6,879 nucleotides of DNA from a candidate division TA06 bacterium (GTDB lineage Bacteria; Ratteibacteria; UBA8468; MWAK01), in NCBI GenBank assembly GCA_022704925.1, contig JAKJFK010000090.1, positions 1 to 6,879 on the forward strand, written 5' to 3'. A model generated the notes under the pieces. That model was not told the DNA's origin and searched no databases. It worked only from the letters and a program-made list of their open reading frames with translations. Of the stretch, positions 1 through 6,092 are shown piece after piece. Made by a program: the position numbers and the translations under genes. How positions within the stretch are numbered: position 1 is the stretch's first letter; each line of letters opens with the position of its first letter.

Positions 1-1397
1 AGGCGTTTCCAGGCCAGGGGGACCTTGCGGACAAGCCGAACCGGGTGACGCAGGTTGCGGCCGCCGGATTTCACCAGCTCCCAGGCGGTCGGCCGCCGGT
101 AGAAACGCCAGGTCGTGTAGGAAGCGACCTTTTCCAGCAATTCCTGGACCTGGCCGTAGGAGAAACCGGCGCTGGGAAAGAGTTCCCGGCAGTAATAAAA
201 CTCGTTGCCGTCGGCGCTGGTAAACCCGTGCTGGCGGTCAAACCAGACCGAATCCGTTATCTCCCCGCGTTCCTTCAGCTCCTGGTAAAAAGGCGTGCCC
301 GGATGGATTTTGAAAAACTGGAGATTGTAGAAATCAAAGTGCTTCAGGAGGGAAAAGGTCTGGTCGAAATCGGCCGGAGTTTCCTCCGGGAGGGAGATCA
401 TGAAAAAACCGATTTTCCAGAAACCCAGCCGGGTGCAGGTTTCGATTGTTTCCTCAACCTGCCGGCGGCTGATCCCCTTATGGATCCGTTTCAGGACCCG
501 GTCCGACCCGCTTTCCACTCCGAAACCGACCACCTCGCAGCCCGCCGCCCGGAGCCGTTTCAGTATTTCGGCCCGGGTCCCGACCCGGATGTCGATCCGG
601 AAACTTGTCTTCAGACCCGCCTTCTCGATGGCATCGCAGAACCGGGCGATCCGGGCGTCGTTGCCTATGAAGAGAGCGTCGTAAAACCGGAAGTAGCCTA
701 TCCCGTATTCAGCCGCCAGGAACTTAAGCCAGTCAACCAGCCGTTCCGGACTCAGACCGCGCCAGTCTCCGCACCAGTGGGTATGGGCGCCGCAAAAACT
801 GCACCGGAAAGGACAGCCCCGCGAGGCGATGATCGGAAGGTGATTCACTTCCATCAGGCGGGGCGGGACCTCGGTGTCCTTCCAACCGGGAAAGTACTGG
901 AAACGGTAATCGAAACCGACCCGGTCGATATCCTTGATCAGCGGACGGTCGGGGTTTCCGATGACCCGGCCGTCCCGGCGGAAGTGTATGCCCGCAACCG
1001 TCTCCAGCGGTTGCCCCTGGACAATCTCCCGCAGGCTCTCCTCACCCTCGCCGCGCACCACCACGTCCAGCTGCGGATAACGCTCCAGCATCAACCCGGC
1101 CAGGGCGGTGGCGTGGGCCCCGCCGACCACGACGAGGCAGCCGGGATTGCGCTCCTTGACGGCCGCGGCCAGGTCGGCCAGTTCAAAACGGCTCTCGGTG
1201 TAACTGGTAATGCCGACCAGCCCGGAATCGGCCGCCATCCCGATAACTTCTTCGCGATTCAACCCCTGGAGGACCGGTTCCACCACCTGGACCCGGCAGT
1301 CGGAGATCTTCTGGAGTTCGGTGGCCAGGAAACCCAGGCCCAGGCTCTGGGTCACCACGGAACCGGTGAAATTCGGGTTGATCAGGGTAACCTTCAA
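1..1397 (-). CDS. Cobalamin-binding-type radical SAM protein (partial, 3' end outside window)
   Basis: The 465 residues visible on the minus strand have the two-domain layout of cobalamin-dependent radical SAM enzymes of the BchE/class B methylase type. Residues 1-130 form a Rossmann-like B12-binding domain, opening MKVTLINPN, with VVGGAHATAL near 89-98 and the RGEGEE signature near 115-120. Residues about 186-380 form the radical SAM barrel. Its 4Fe-4S motif is C195-x3-C199-x2-C202 in SRGCPFRCSFC, followed by GFGVESGSDRVLK near 291-303. The C-terminal tail (about 430-465) is basic and includes LRHPVRL, similar to the tail of the protein at 3562-4956. The family cleaves SAM to a 5'-deoxyadenosyl radical and often methylates unactivated carbons; the substrate is unknown. 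The start chosen is TTG at 1397, with GGGAGG 4 nt upstream. A GTG at 1445 would add 16 residues. It is transcribed away from the glycan operon and has no stop before the window edge. Confidence 0.93.
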   Translation of the reverse strand, partial: MKVTLINPNFTGSVVTQSLGLGFLATELQKISDCRVQVVEPVLQGLNREEVIGMAADSGLVGITSYTESRFELADLAAAVKERNPGCLVVVGGAHATALAGLMLERYPQLDVVVRGEGEESLREIVQGQPLETVAGIHFRRDGRVIGNPDRPLIKDIDRVGFDYRFQYFPGWKDTEVPPRLMEVNHLPIIASRGCPFRCSFCGAHTHWCGDWRGLSPERLVDWLKFLAAEYGIGYFRFYDALFIGNDARIARFCDAIEKAGLKTSFRIDIRVGTRAEILKRLRAAGCEVVGFGVESGSDRVLKRIHKGISRRQVEETIETCTRLGFWKIGFFMISLPEETPADFDQTFSLLKHFDFYNLQFFKIHPGTPFYQELKERGEITDSVWFDRQHGFTSADGNEFYYCRELFPSAGFSYGQVQELLEKVASYTTWRFYRRPTAWELVKSGGRNLRHPVRLVRKVPLAWKR

Positions 1398-1401
1398 AAG
1401 G

Positions 1402-1407
1402 CCTCCC
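1402..1407 (-). promoter_or_regulatory. Ribosome binding site deciding the TTG start of the minus-strand radical SAM gene
   Basis: On the minus strand GGGAGG lies 4 nt before the TTG at 1397. The spacing is a little short, but this is the only strong Shine-Dalgarno match near the 5' end. It supports a start at MKVTLINP, where B12-binding domains of this kind usually begin, over the in-frame GTG at 1445. Confidence 0.6.
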
Positions 1408-1434
1408 GCGAAGAGGAGATCGTAAAACCGGCCG

Positions 1435-1446
1435 GGTGCCGGCACC
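1435..1446. repeat. 12-bp perfect palindrome near the minus-strand transcription start
   Basis: GGTGCCGGCACC is a perfect 12-bp palindrome lying 6 nt downstream of the minus-strand -10 box, over the predicted transcription start. It could be an operator or a small 5' hairpin for the divergent gene. In DNA this GC-rich it could also be chance. Confidence 0.3.
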
Positions 1447-1451
1447 GGGAA

Positions 1452-1480
1452 TTTATACCACAACGGCCCGTCTTCTTCAA
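1452..1480 (-). promoter_or_regulatory. Sigma-70-like promoter for the minus-strand radical SAM gene
   Basis: Read on the minus strand, TTGAAG (1480-1475) is followed after exactly 17 nt by TATAAA (1457-1452). These match the -35 and -10 consensus at 4/6 and 5/6 with ideal spacing. Transcription would start near 1445, giving a leader of about 48 nt to the TTG start at 1397. The AT-rich box stands out in a GC-rich region. Confidence 0.6.
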
Positions 1481-1484
1481 GTCA

Positions 1485-1509
1485 GCCCGGCTTGACAGGC
1501 CGGCCGGGC
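1485..1509. repeat. Inverted repeat bracketing the operon -35 box
   Basis: GCCCGGC (1485-1491) and GCCGGGC (1503-1509) are perfect 7-bp inverted arms separated by 11 nt. The TTGACA box of the plus-strand promoter lies within the spacer. This could be a second regulatory site. The composition is so GC-rich that chance is a real alternative. Confidence 0.25.
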
Positions 1510-1521
1510 ATCGTTTAGAAT
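1492..1521 (+). promoter_or_regulatory. Sigma-70-like promoter of the regulator-flippase-radical SAM operon
   Basis: A perfect TTGACA -35 box (1492-1497) is followed after 18 nt by TAGAAT (1516-1521), a 5/6 match to the -10 consensus. The predicted start, near 1528, is only about 6 nt before the ATG at 1534, so the message would be essentially leaderless. No Shine-Dalgarno sequence precedes that ATG, which is consistent. The -10 box lies inside a near-palindrome that is probably an operator. Confidence 0.7.
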
Positions 1522-1532
1522 ATTTTAAACGA
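1511..1532. promoter_or_regulatory. Probable autoregulatory operator (22-bp near-palindrome)
   Basis: The arms TCGTTTA (1511-1517) and TAAACGA (1526-1532) are perfect inverted copies. The centre contains AATATT (1519-1524), giving a 22-bp palindrome with a single mismatched pair (1518/1525). It covers the -10 box and the predicted transcription start and ends 1 nt before the regulator's ATG. A dimeric winged-helix protein bound here would block RNA polymerase. The neighbouring GbsR/MarR-type protein is the obvious candidate, though the pairing is inferred. Confidence 0.6.
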
Positions 1533-1533
1533 T

Positions 1534-2019
1534 ATGAACAAAGACCTGGATAGGATACGGGACAGCTTTATCGAATCGGTCGGAGAATTGGGCGCCAGCC
1601 TCGGTTTAAACCGGGTCACCTGCCAGTTGTACGCCGTTCTGTACCTGGAAAACCGGCCGCTCTCCCTGACCGAGCTCAGCCAGGCGCTCCACATCAGCAA
1701 GGGAAGCGCCAGCATCAATATCCGCAACCTGAAGGAGTGGGGGGCGGTACGCCCGGTCTGGCGCAAGGGCGCCAAGGGTGACTTTTACCAGGCCGACCGG
1801 AACCTCCCGGCGATCGTCAAGAACCGGGTCAGGATAGGTGTCGACAAACGGCTGACCACCCTCCAGCACCGGCTGTCGGAAATCTCCGGTGAGCTTGAGC
1901 GGCACGCCGGAGTCAAGAACTCCGAGGAAGCCCGCCTGTTTCAGGAGTACCAGGTCCAGGTTCGGAACCTGCGCCGGTTCGCCGAAGAGGCCGCCCGCGT
2001 CCTGGAATTACTTGGCTGA
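1534..2019 (+). CDS. GbsR/MarR-type winged-helix transcriptional regulator
   Basis: This 161-residue cytosolic protein looks like a GbsR-like member of the MarR superfamily. A helical dimerization segment (about 1-40) precedes a helix-turn-helix with LTELSQALHISKGSASINI (about 45-63) and NLKEWGAVRPVW (65-76). The wing (77-88, GAKGDFYQAD) follows. The SKGS recognition-helix start and the VWRKGxKGDFY wing are typical of this family, whose characterised members are mostly repressors of osmoprotectant genes. The C-terminal part (about 95-160) is charged, with leucine heptad-like spacing, and probably forms a dimerizing helix. ATG 1534 is the only plausible start: an in-frame TAG lies at 1516 and there is no Shine-Dalgarno sequence. 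It is first in the operon, 1 nt before the flippase gene, and probably binds the palindrome just upstream. Its ligand is unknown. Confidence 0.88.
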   Translation: MNKDLDRIRDSFIESVGELGASLGLNRVTCQLYAVLYLENRPLSLTELSQALHISKGSASINIRNLKEWGAVRPVWRKGAKGDFYQADRNLPAIVKNRVRIGVDKRLTTLQHRLSEISGELERHAGVKNSEEARLFQEYQVQVRNLRRFAEEAARVLELLG

Positions 2020-2020
2020 C

Positions 2021-3565
2021 ATGAATAACGGGGGCTCCGGGTTCGGTAACCGGCTGATCCGCAATACCCTGTTCAATATCGGCGGCCAGTTCTGGGCGGT
2101 CCTGATCGCCTTTTTCCTGACCCCGTACATCATCCGGCAGGTCGGCATCGCCCGCTACGGGATCTGGGCCATGATAAGCGTTCTGACCGGTTATTTCGGC
2201 CTCTTCGACCTGGGACTCGGCCAGTCGTTCGAAAAGTTTATCGCCGAATACCGCACCTCCCGGGAAGAGGTCAAATTGAACCAGGTCGTCAACTCCGGCC
2301 TGGTCTTTTACGCCCTGCTGGGCCTGCTGATGATACTGGTGGCCGGGGCCGCGGTAGAACCGCTGACCGGGATCTTCCGGATACCGTCCGATTTGAGGGC
2401 GGAGGCCCGTTACCTCTTCTTCTGGGGTGTGGTGGCCTTTTCCATCGGAAACCTCTTCCGCGTCTTCACCGTCATCCAGACCGGTTTTCAACGGATGGAC
2501 ATCTCGAACAAGCTGGGCGTGGCGGTCTCCCTGCTCAACCTGGCCGGGGTAATCCTGGTCCTGGGCAAAGGCCTGGGGCTCCGCGGCCTGATGCTCAACT
2601 CGCTGGTCATCACCTCGATCACCGGGCTGGCCTCGATGGTGATCGCCTTCCGGCTCTTCCCGTCCCTGAGCCTGGGTCTTCACGCGCTCAACCCGACCTC
2701 CCTGCGCACCCTGAGCTGGTTCGGGATCAAGCGGTGGGTCACTTCCATCGAAGACGTGATAACCTACCAGACCGACAAGCTGCTGATCTCCCATTTCCTG
2801 AACATCTCCCTGGTCGGGTTTTACCAGCTCGGCTTCACCATAGCCGACAAGGCCGCCTACCTGGTCCGCCTGCTGACCTCGGCGGTGGTCCCGGCCGCCT
2901 CCGAGCTGGATACCCGCGGCCAGCGGGAAAAAATCATCCGCCTCCAGAGCCGCGGGCTCAAGTACATCAGCCTGACGGGCTTTCCCATCTTCGCCTTCAC
3001 CCTGGCCACCGCGCCGGTCCTGGTCTTCGCCTGGCTCGGCCCGGGCTACGGGAATTCGGTCCTGGTCCTCCGGATCTTCTCCCTGGTCATGATGATGGCC
3101 CTCCTCGGTTCCATCTCCTCGGCGATCGCGGTCGGCATCGGCCACCCCGAGTTCCAGATGCTGGCCGGCGGCGGCCAGGCCATACTCAACCTGATCCTGA
3201 GCCTCATCCTGGTCCTTCGGATCGGTTTTCCCGGCGTGGTCCTGGCCACCCTGGTCTCGATCAGCCTGAGCAACACCTATTTCATGGTAAAATTCTATCG
3301 TTTCCTGGGTACCTCCCTGGTCTCCGCCCTCAGGGAGTGCGTCTGGAAACCGATGGCGGTGGCGGTCTGCCTGGCCGTCCCGCTCGCGATCCTGAACCGG
3401 CTTCCGCGCCTGCAGGAGCTTTCACGCCCGGCCGCCCTGGCCTGGCTGGCTTTAGAAGGGGCCCTTTTCTTCCCCCTCTTTCTGCTGCTGATCCGGAAGA
3501 CCGGGTTCCTGGCGGAAGAGGACCGGCAGATGTTCAAAAAAATCATCTCCCTGAGGCTTTCGTGA
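2021..3565 (+). CDS. Wzx-like polysaccharide flippase (MOP superfamily membrane protein)
   Basis: This 514-residue, strongly hydrophobic protein resembles the Wzx/RfbX (polysaccharide biosynthesis, COG2244-type) branch of the MOP exporters, which flip lipid-linked glycans across the inner membrane. About 12-14 membrane helices can be seen, near residues 16-38, 46-62, 90-112, 131-150, 165-183, 188-210, 232-260, 262-290, 315-335, 343-372, 383-420, 443-460 and 472-491. Family-like features are the N-terminal NTLFNIGGQF, GIARYGIWA and FDLGLGQSFEKFIAEY, and TDKLLISHFL near 251-260. Length is normal for the family. ATG 2021 is chosen because it follows the regulator's stop by 1 nt and begins just before the first membrane helix. 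The open frame extends upstream inside the regulator gene, but that part does not look like a flippase. Translation is probably coupled to the regulator. The cargo is unknown. Confidence 0.9.
   Translation: MNNGGSGFGNRLIRNTLFNIGGQFWAVLIAFFLTPYIIRQVGIARYGIWAMISVLTGYFGLFDLGLGQSFEKFIAEYRTSREEVKLNQVVNSGLVFYALLGLLMILVAGAAVEPLTGIFRIPSDLRAEARYLFFWGVVAFSIGNLFRVFTVIQTGFQRMDISNKLGVAVSLLNLAGVILVLGKGLGLRGLMLNSLVITSITGLASMVIAFRLFPSLSLGLHALNPTSLRTLSWFGIKRWVTSIEDVITYQTDKLLISHFLNISLVGFYQLGFTIADKAAYLVRLLTSAVVPAASELDTRGQREKIIRLQSRGLKYISLTGFPIFAFTLATAPVLVFAWLGPGYGNSVLVLRIFSLVMMMALLGSISSAIAVGIGHPEFQMLAGGGQAILNLILSLILVLRIGFPGVVLATLVSISLSNTYFMVKFYRFLGTSLVSALRECVWKPMAVAVCLAVPLAILNRLPRLQELSRPAALAWLALEGALFFPLFLLLIRKTGFLAEEDRQMFKKIISLRLS
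3553..3556 (+). promoter_or_regulatory. Ribosome binding site deciding the GTG start at 3562
   Basis: GAGG ends 5 nt before GTG 3562, inside the end of the flippase gene. The GTG overlaps the flippase stop as GTGA, a standard termination-reinitiation layout. This supports GTG 3562 over the next in-frame GTG at 3589. Confidence 0.55.
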
Positions 3566-4956
3566 CAAACCGCTCCCGTTCGCAAAGGGTGGCCCTGATA
3601 AACCCGGGCACCGACCAGCAATTCGCGGTCCAGGAACCGCTTAACCTGGGCTTTATCGCCGCCTACCTTGAAAAACACGCCATCGAGGTGATCATCATCG
3701 ATGAACTGGCCGGCGAAAACGTGGCCGAACGCCTGGACCGTTTCCAACCGGGATTCGCCGGCATCACCGCGACCACCCCGCTGGCCACGGATGCCTACCG
3801 GGCAGCCGACCTCTGCCGCGCCCGCGGCATCACCACGGTGCTGGGCGGCGTGCACGCCAGCGTCCTGCCGCAGGAAGCGGCCGGCCATGCCGACATCGTG
3901 GTGGTCGGCGAGGGCGAGCAGGCGATGCTGGACATCGTCCGGGAAAACCTGTCCGGCGGCATCATTTCCAGGCCTTATCTCAAGGACATCGACCAGGTTC
4001 CGCCGCCCAGCCGTCACCTGATGCGGATGGATTTCTACATGCGGACCAAGGACCGCATTCCGTTTTCCTACCTTTATTTCGTGCCTCCCGGCACCCGCAC
4101 CGCCGCCGTGCTCAGCAGCCGGGGCTGCCCCTACAATTGCACCTTCTGCCACAACAGCTGGAAGGGAATGCCGTGCCGGTATAATGCTCCGGAAAGGGTC
4201 ATTGCCGAGATCAAATCCCTGCTCGCCGATTACGGGGTCCGCGCCATCTTCTTCATCGAGGACAGTTTCTTCTCCAACCGTCCCCGCCTGAAAAAAATCT
4301 GCGAGCTCATCCGGCAGGAAAAACTCGATTTCATCTGGGGCGGCAACGCCCGGGTGAACGAAATCGACCCGGACTCGCTGCGGCTGGCCCGGGAGGCCGG
4401 CTGCCGCCAGATCACCTTCGGCTTTGAAAGCGGATCGGACCGCATTCTCAAGGTGCTCAACAAGAGAGCCTCCGTGGAACAGAATCGCCGGGCCGTCCGG
4501 ATCTGCAAGGAGGCCGGCCTTTACGTCAACGGCACCTTCATGATCGGCAATCCGACCGAAACGAAGGCCGACATCGAATTAACCGAGCAGTTCATCATGC
4601 AGAACCCGATTGACAGCGTGGGCATCTGCGTTCTCACGCCCTATCCGGGCACCCAGGTCTGGGACTGGTGCCGGTCGGAAGGTTTGATACCGGACCGGAT
4701 AGACTGGTCCGACTTCCTTTACGACCGGGTCTCGATACTCTGTAGCCGGGCCTTAACCCGGCAGCAGCTGCTCCGCTACCGGGACCGGCTGAACTGGCTG
4801 GTCTGGCAGAAAGAACACGGAAGCACCGTCTTCCGCGACCTGCTCCGCCATCCCGGCCGCCTGGGCTCGCTGGCCTTGAAATTCCTCCGTTCCCCGCGGG
4901 GAAAACTCAAAAAAATCGCGACTTTCCTGCTATGGACATTAAAAAGAAAGCATTGA
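3562..4956 (+). CDS. Cobalamin-binding-type radical SAM protein
   Basis: This complete 464-residue protein has the same layout as the minus-strand radical SAM protein. Residues about 8-130 form a Rossmann-like B12-binding domain, with VALINPGTDQQ, EPLNLGFIAAYL, TVLGGVHASVLP (92-103) and VVGEGEQAML (114-123). YLKDIDQVPPPSRH links it to the radical SAM barrel (about 180-375). The 4Fe-4S motif is C189-x3-C193-x2-C196 in SRGCPYNCTFC, with FFIEDSFF (230-237) and FGFESGSDRILKVLNK (286-301) as barrel motifs. The family makes a 5'-deoxyadenosyl radical and commonly methylates unreactive carbon through methylcobalamin. The reaction and substrate here are unknown. The basic tail (about 425-464, with LLRHPGRL and a final KRKH) also carries hydrophobic residues and may dock on the membrane. 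The gene overlaps the flippase by 4 nt and the next gene by 25 nt, which ties its role to the flippase cargo pathway. Confidence 0.93.
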   Translation: MTNRSRSQRVALINPGTDQQFAVQEPLNLGFIAAYLEKHAIEVIIIDELAGENVAERLDRFQPGFAGITATTPLATDAYRAADLCRARGITTVLGGVHASVLPQEAAGHADIVVVGEGEQAMLDIVRENLSGGIISRPYLKDIDQVPPPSRHLMRMDFYMRTKDRIPFSYLYFVPPGTRTAAVLSSRGCPYNCTFCHNSWKGMPCRYNAPERVIAEIKSLLADYGVRAIFFIEDSFFSNRPRLKKICELIRQEKLDFIWGGNARVNEIDPDSLRLAREAGCRQITFGFESGSDRILKVLNKRASVEQNRRAVRICKEAGLYVNGTFMIGNPTETKADIELTEQFIMQNPIDSVGICVLTPYPGTQVWDWCRSEGLIPDRIDWSDFLYDRVSILCSRALTRQQLLRYRDRLNWLVWQKEHGSTVFRDLLRHPGRLGSLALKFLRSPRGKLKKIATFLLWTLKRKH

Positions 4957-6092
4957 ACTGCGCCCGGAGTTTCAAGCGGTTTTCCTGCCGGGTGGCCGGC
5001 TTCTTCAGGAAGCTCGGTACGGAAAAAGACCTGCGCTACGTGCTGAACATCTACCTTTTCGATTTCCTGTGGAACTCGACGGCCGGCCGCTGGCTGGTCC
5101 GGAAAAGCGGCGGCCGCTTCCCCCGTTACCCGGTCTTCCTCGAAATCGAGGTTACCACCCGCTGCAACCTGAAGTGCCTGATCTGCGAACACACTTACTG
5201 GAAGGAACCGTCGCGGGACATGTCCCTGGCCCAATTCCGCTCCATCGTCGACCAGTTCCGCCCCCTCTGCTGGATCGGGCTCACCGGCATCGGCGAAAGC
5301 TTCATCAACCCCGCCTTCCTGCGGATGCTGGAATACGTCAAGCGCCGGAAGGTTTTCGTCGAGCTCTACGACACCTTTTATTTCATCGACCGGGCGACGG
5401 CCGCGCGCCTGATCGACCTGAAGGTGGACAAGATGTTCGTCTCCCTGGACGCGGCCACCCGGGAAACCTACGAGCGGATCCGGTGCGGCTCCGATTTCGA
5501 GCGGGTGGTCCGCAACATCCGGACCATGATGGAACTCAAACGGGAGAGGAAGGCGTCCCGGCCGGAAATCTCCTTCCACTTCATCGCCAACCGCCTTAAT
5601 TACCTGGAGATACCCGACTACGTCGACCTGATCGCCTCGCTCTGCGGCAACACCCCGGTGCGCGTCCAGTTCACCCGGATGCTTCACCAGTTCCAGGAAA
5701 CCGCCGATCTCTTCATCGAAATCCCCCCGGAGATTATTGCCGAGGCCGGCCGGCGGGCGCGGGGGACTTCAATCACCCTCATCTGGAACGAGGATGTCCC
5801 GGCCGTGAAACCGCCCATCAGCCGGTGCACGGCCTGGACGATGCCGTTCATCTTCGTCACCGGCGAGGTGATCTCCTGCTGCGCCAGTAATGAAGCCAAT
5901 GCCCGCGATTTCCAGAAAGCCCACGGTTTCGGTAACATCTTTGAAAAAAGTTTCCGGGAGATCTGGGATTCCGGGAAATACCGGGATTTCCGGAAGCGGG
6001 TCCTGGGCGGCCGGGTGCCGGCCGCCTGCGTCGATTGCCCGATCTTCGCGGTTAAACCCGCGCGCCGCGGCGGCCCGACGGCTGGAAGATGA
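4932..6092 (+). CDS. Radical SAM protein with a SPASM-like C-terminal domain
   Basis: This 386-residue protein lacks a B12-binding domain. A basic, partly amphipathic N-terminus (1-65, starting MDIKKKALNCARSFKRF) precedes the radical SAM barrel. The cluster-binding motif is C78-x3-C82-x2-C85 in VTTRCNLKCLICE. GLTGIGESFINP (116-127) and MFVSLDAATRETYERIR (168-184) are typical of the barrel. The C-terminal region has C299, GEVISCC (311-317), GNIFEKSFREIWDS (334-347) and C366-x2-C369. This matches a short SPASM/twitch-type auxiliary 4Fe-4S domain with four likely ligands (C299, C316 or C317, C366, C369). Relatives mature peptides or act on sugars and small molecules. No precursor peptide is seen nearby, so a glycan or lipid substrate is more likely. 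ATG 4932 overlaps the previous gene by 25 nt and has no good Shine-Dalgarno sequence, so it probably depends on coupled translation. Confidence 0.9.
   Translation: MDIKKKALNCARSFKRFSCRVAGFFRKLGTEKDLRYVLNIYLFDFLWNSTAGRWLVRKSGGRFPRYPVFLEIEVTTRCNLKCLICEHTYWKEPSRDMSLAQFRSIVDQFRPLCWIGLTGIGESFINPAFLRMLEYVKRRKVFVELYDTFYFIDRATAARLIDLKVDKMFVSLDAATRETYERIRCGSDFERVVRNIRTMMELKRERKASRPEISFHFIANRLNYLEIPDYVDLIASLCGNTPVRVQFTRMLHQFQETADLFIEIPPEIIAEAGRRARGTSITLIWNEDVPAVKPPISRCTAWTMPFIFVTGEVISCCASNEANARDFQKAHGFGNIFEKSFREIWDSGKYRDFRKRVLGGRVPAACVDCPIFAVKPARRGGPTAGR

Noticed and set aside
45-1553. A 502-codon plus-strand open frame
   Set aside because: It lies antisense to the clear minus-strand radical SAM gene and its translation is low-complexity with no domain. 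It is a by-product of GC-rich codon use.
1889-2020. A longer N-terminus for the flippase
   Set aside because: The extra residues are an out-of-frame reading of the regulator gene, Arg/Pro-rich and unlike a flippase. ATG 2021 sits just before the first membrane helix.
1913-3145. A 410-codon minus-strand open frame opposite the flippase
   Set aside because: The product is extremely rich in Asp, Glu, Gly and Gln with no recognisable motif, as expected from reading a GC-rich membrane-protein gene in antisense.
2734-3561. A 276-codon upstream extension of the radical SAM frame that starts at 3562
   Set aside because: This stretch lies inside the flippase gene and translates into Pro/Arg-rich nonsense. 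The B12 domain begins right after GTG 3562, which has a ribosome site.
4776-5687. A 303-codon minus-strand open frame
   Set aside because: It is antisense to two well-supported radical SAM genes and shows no motif or start signal.
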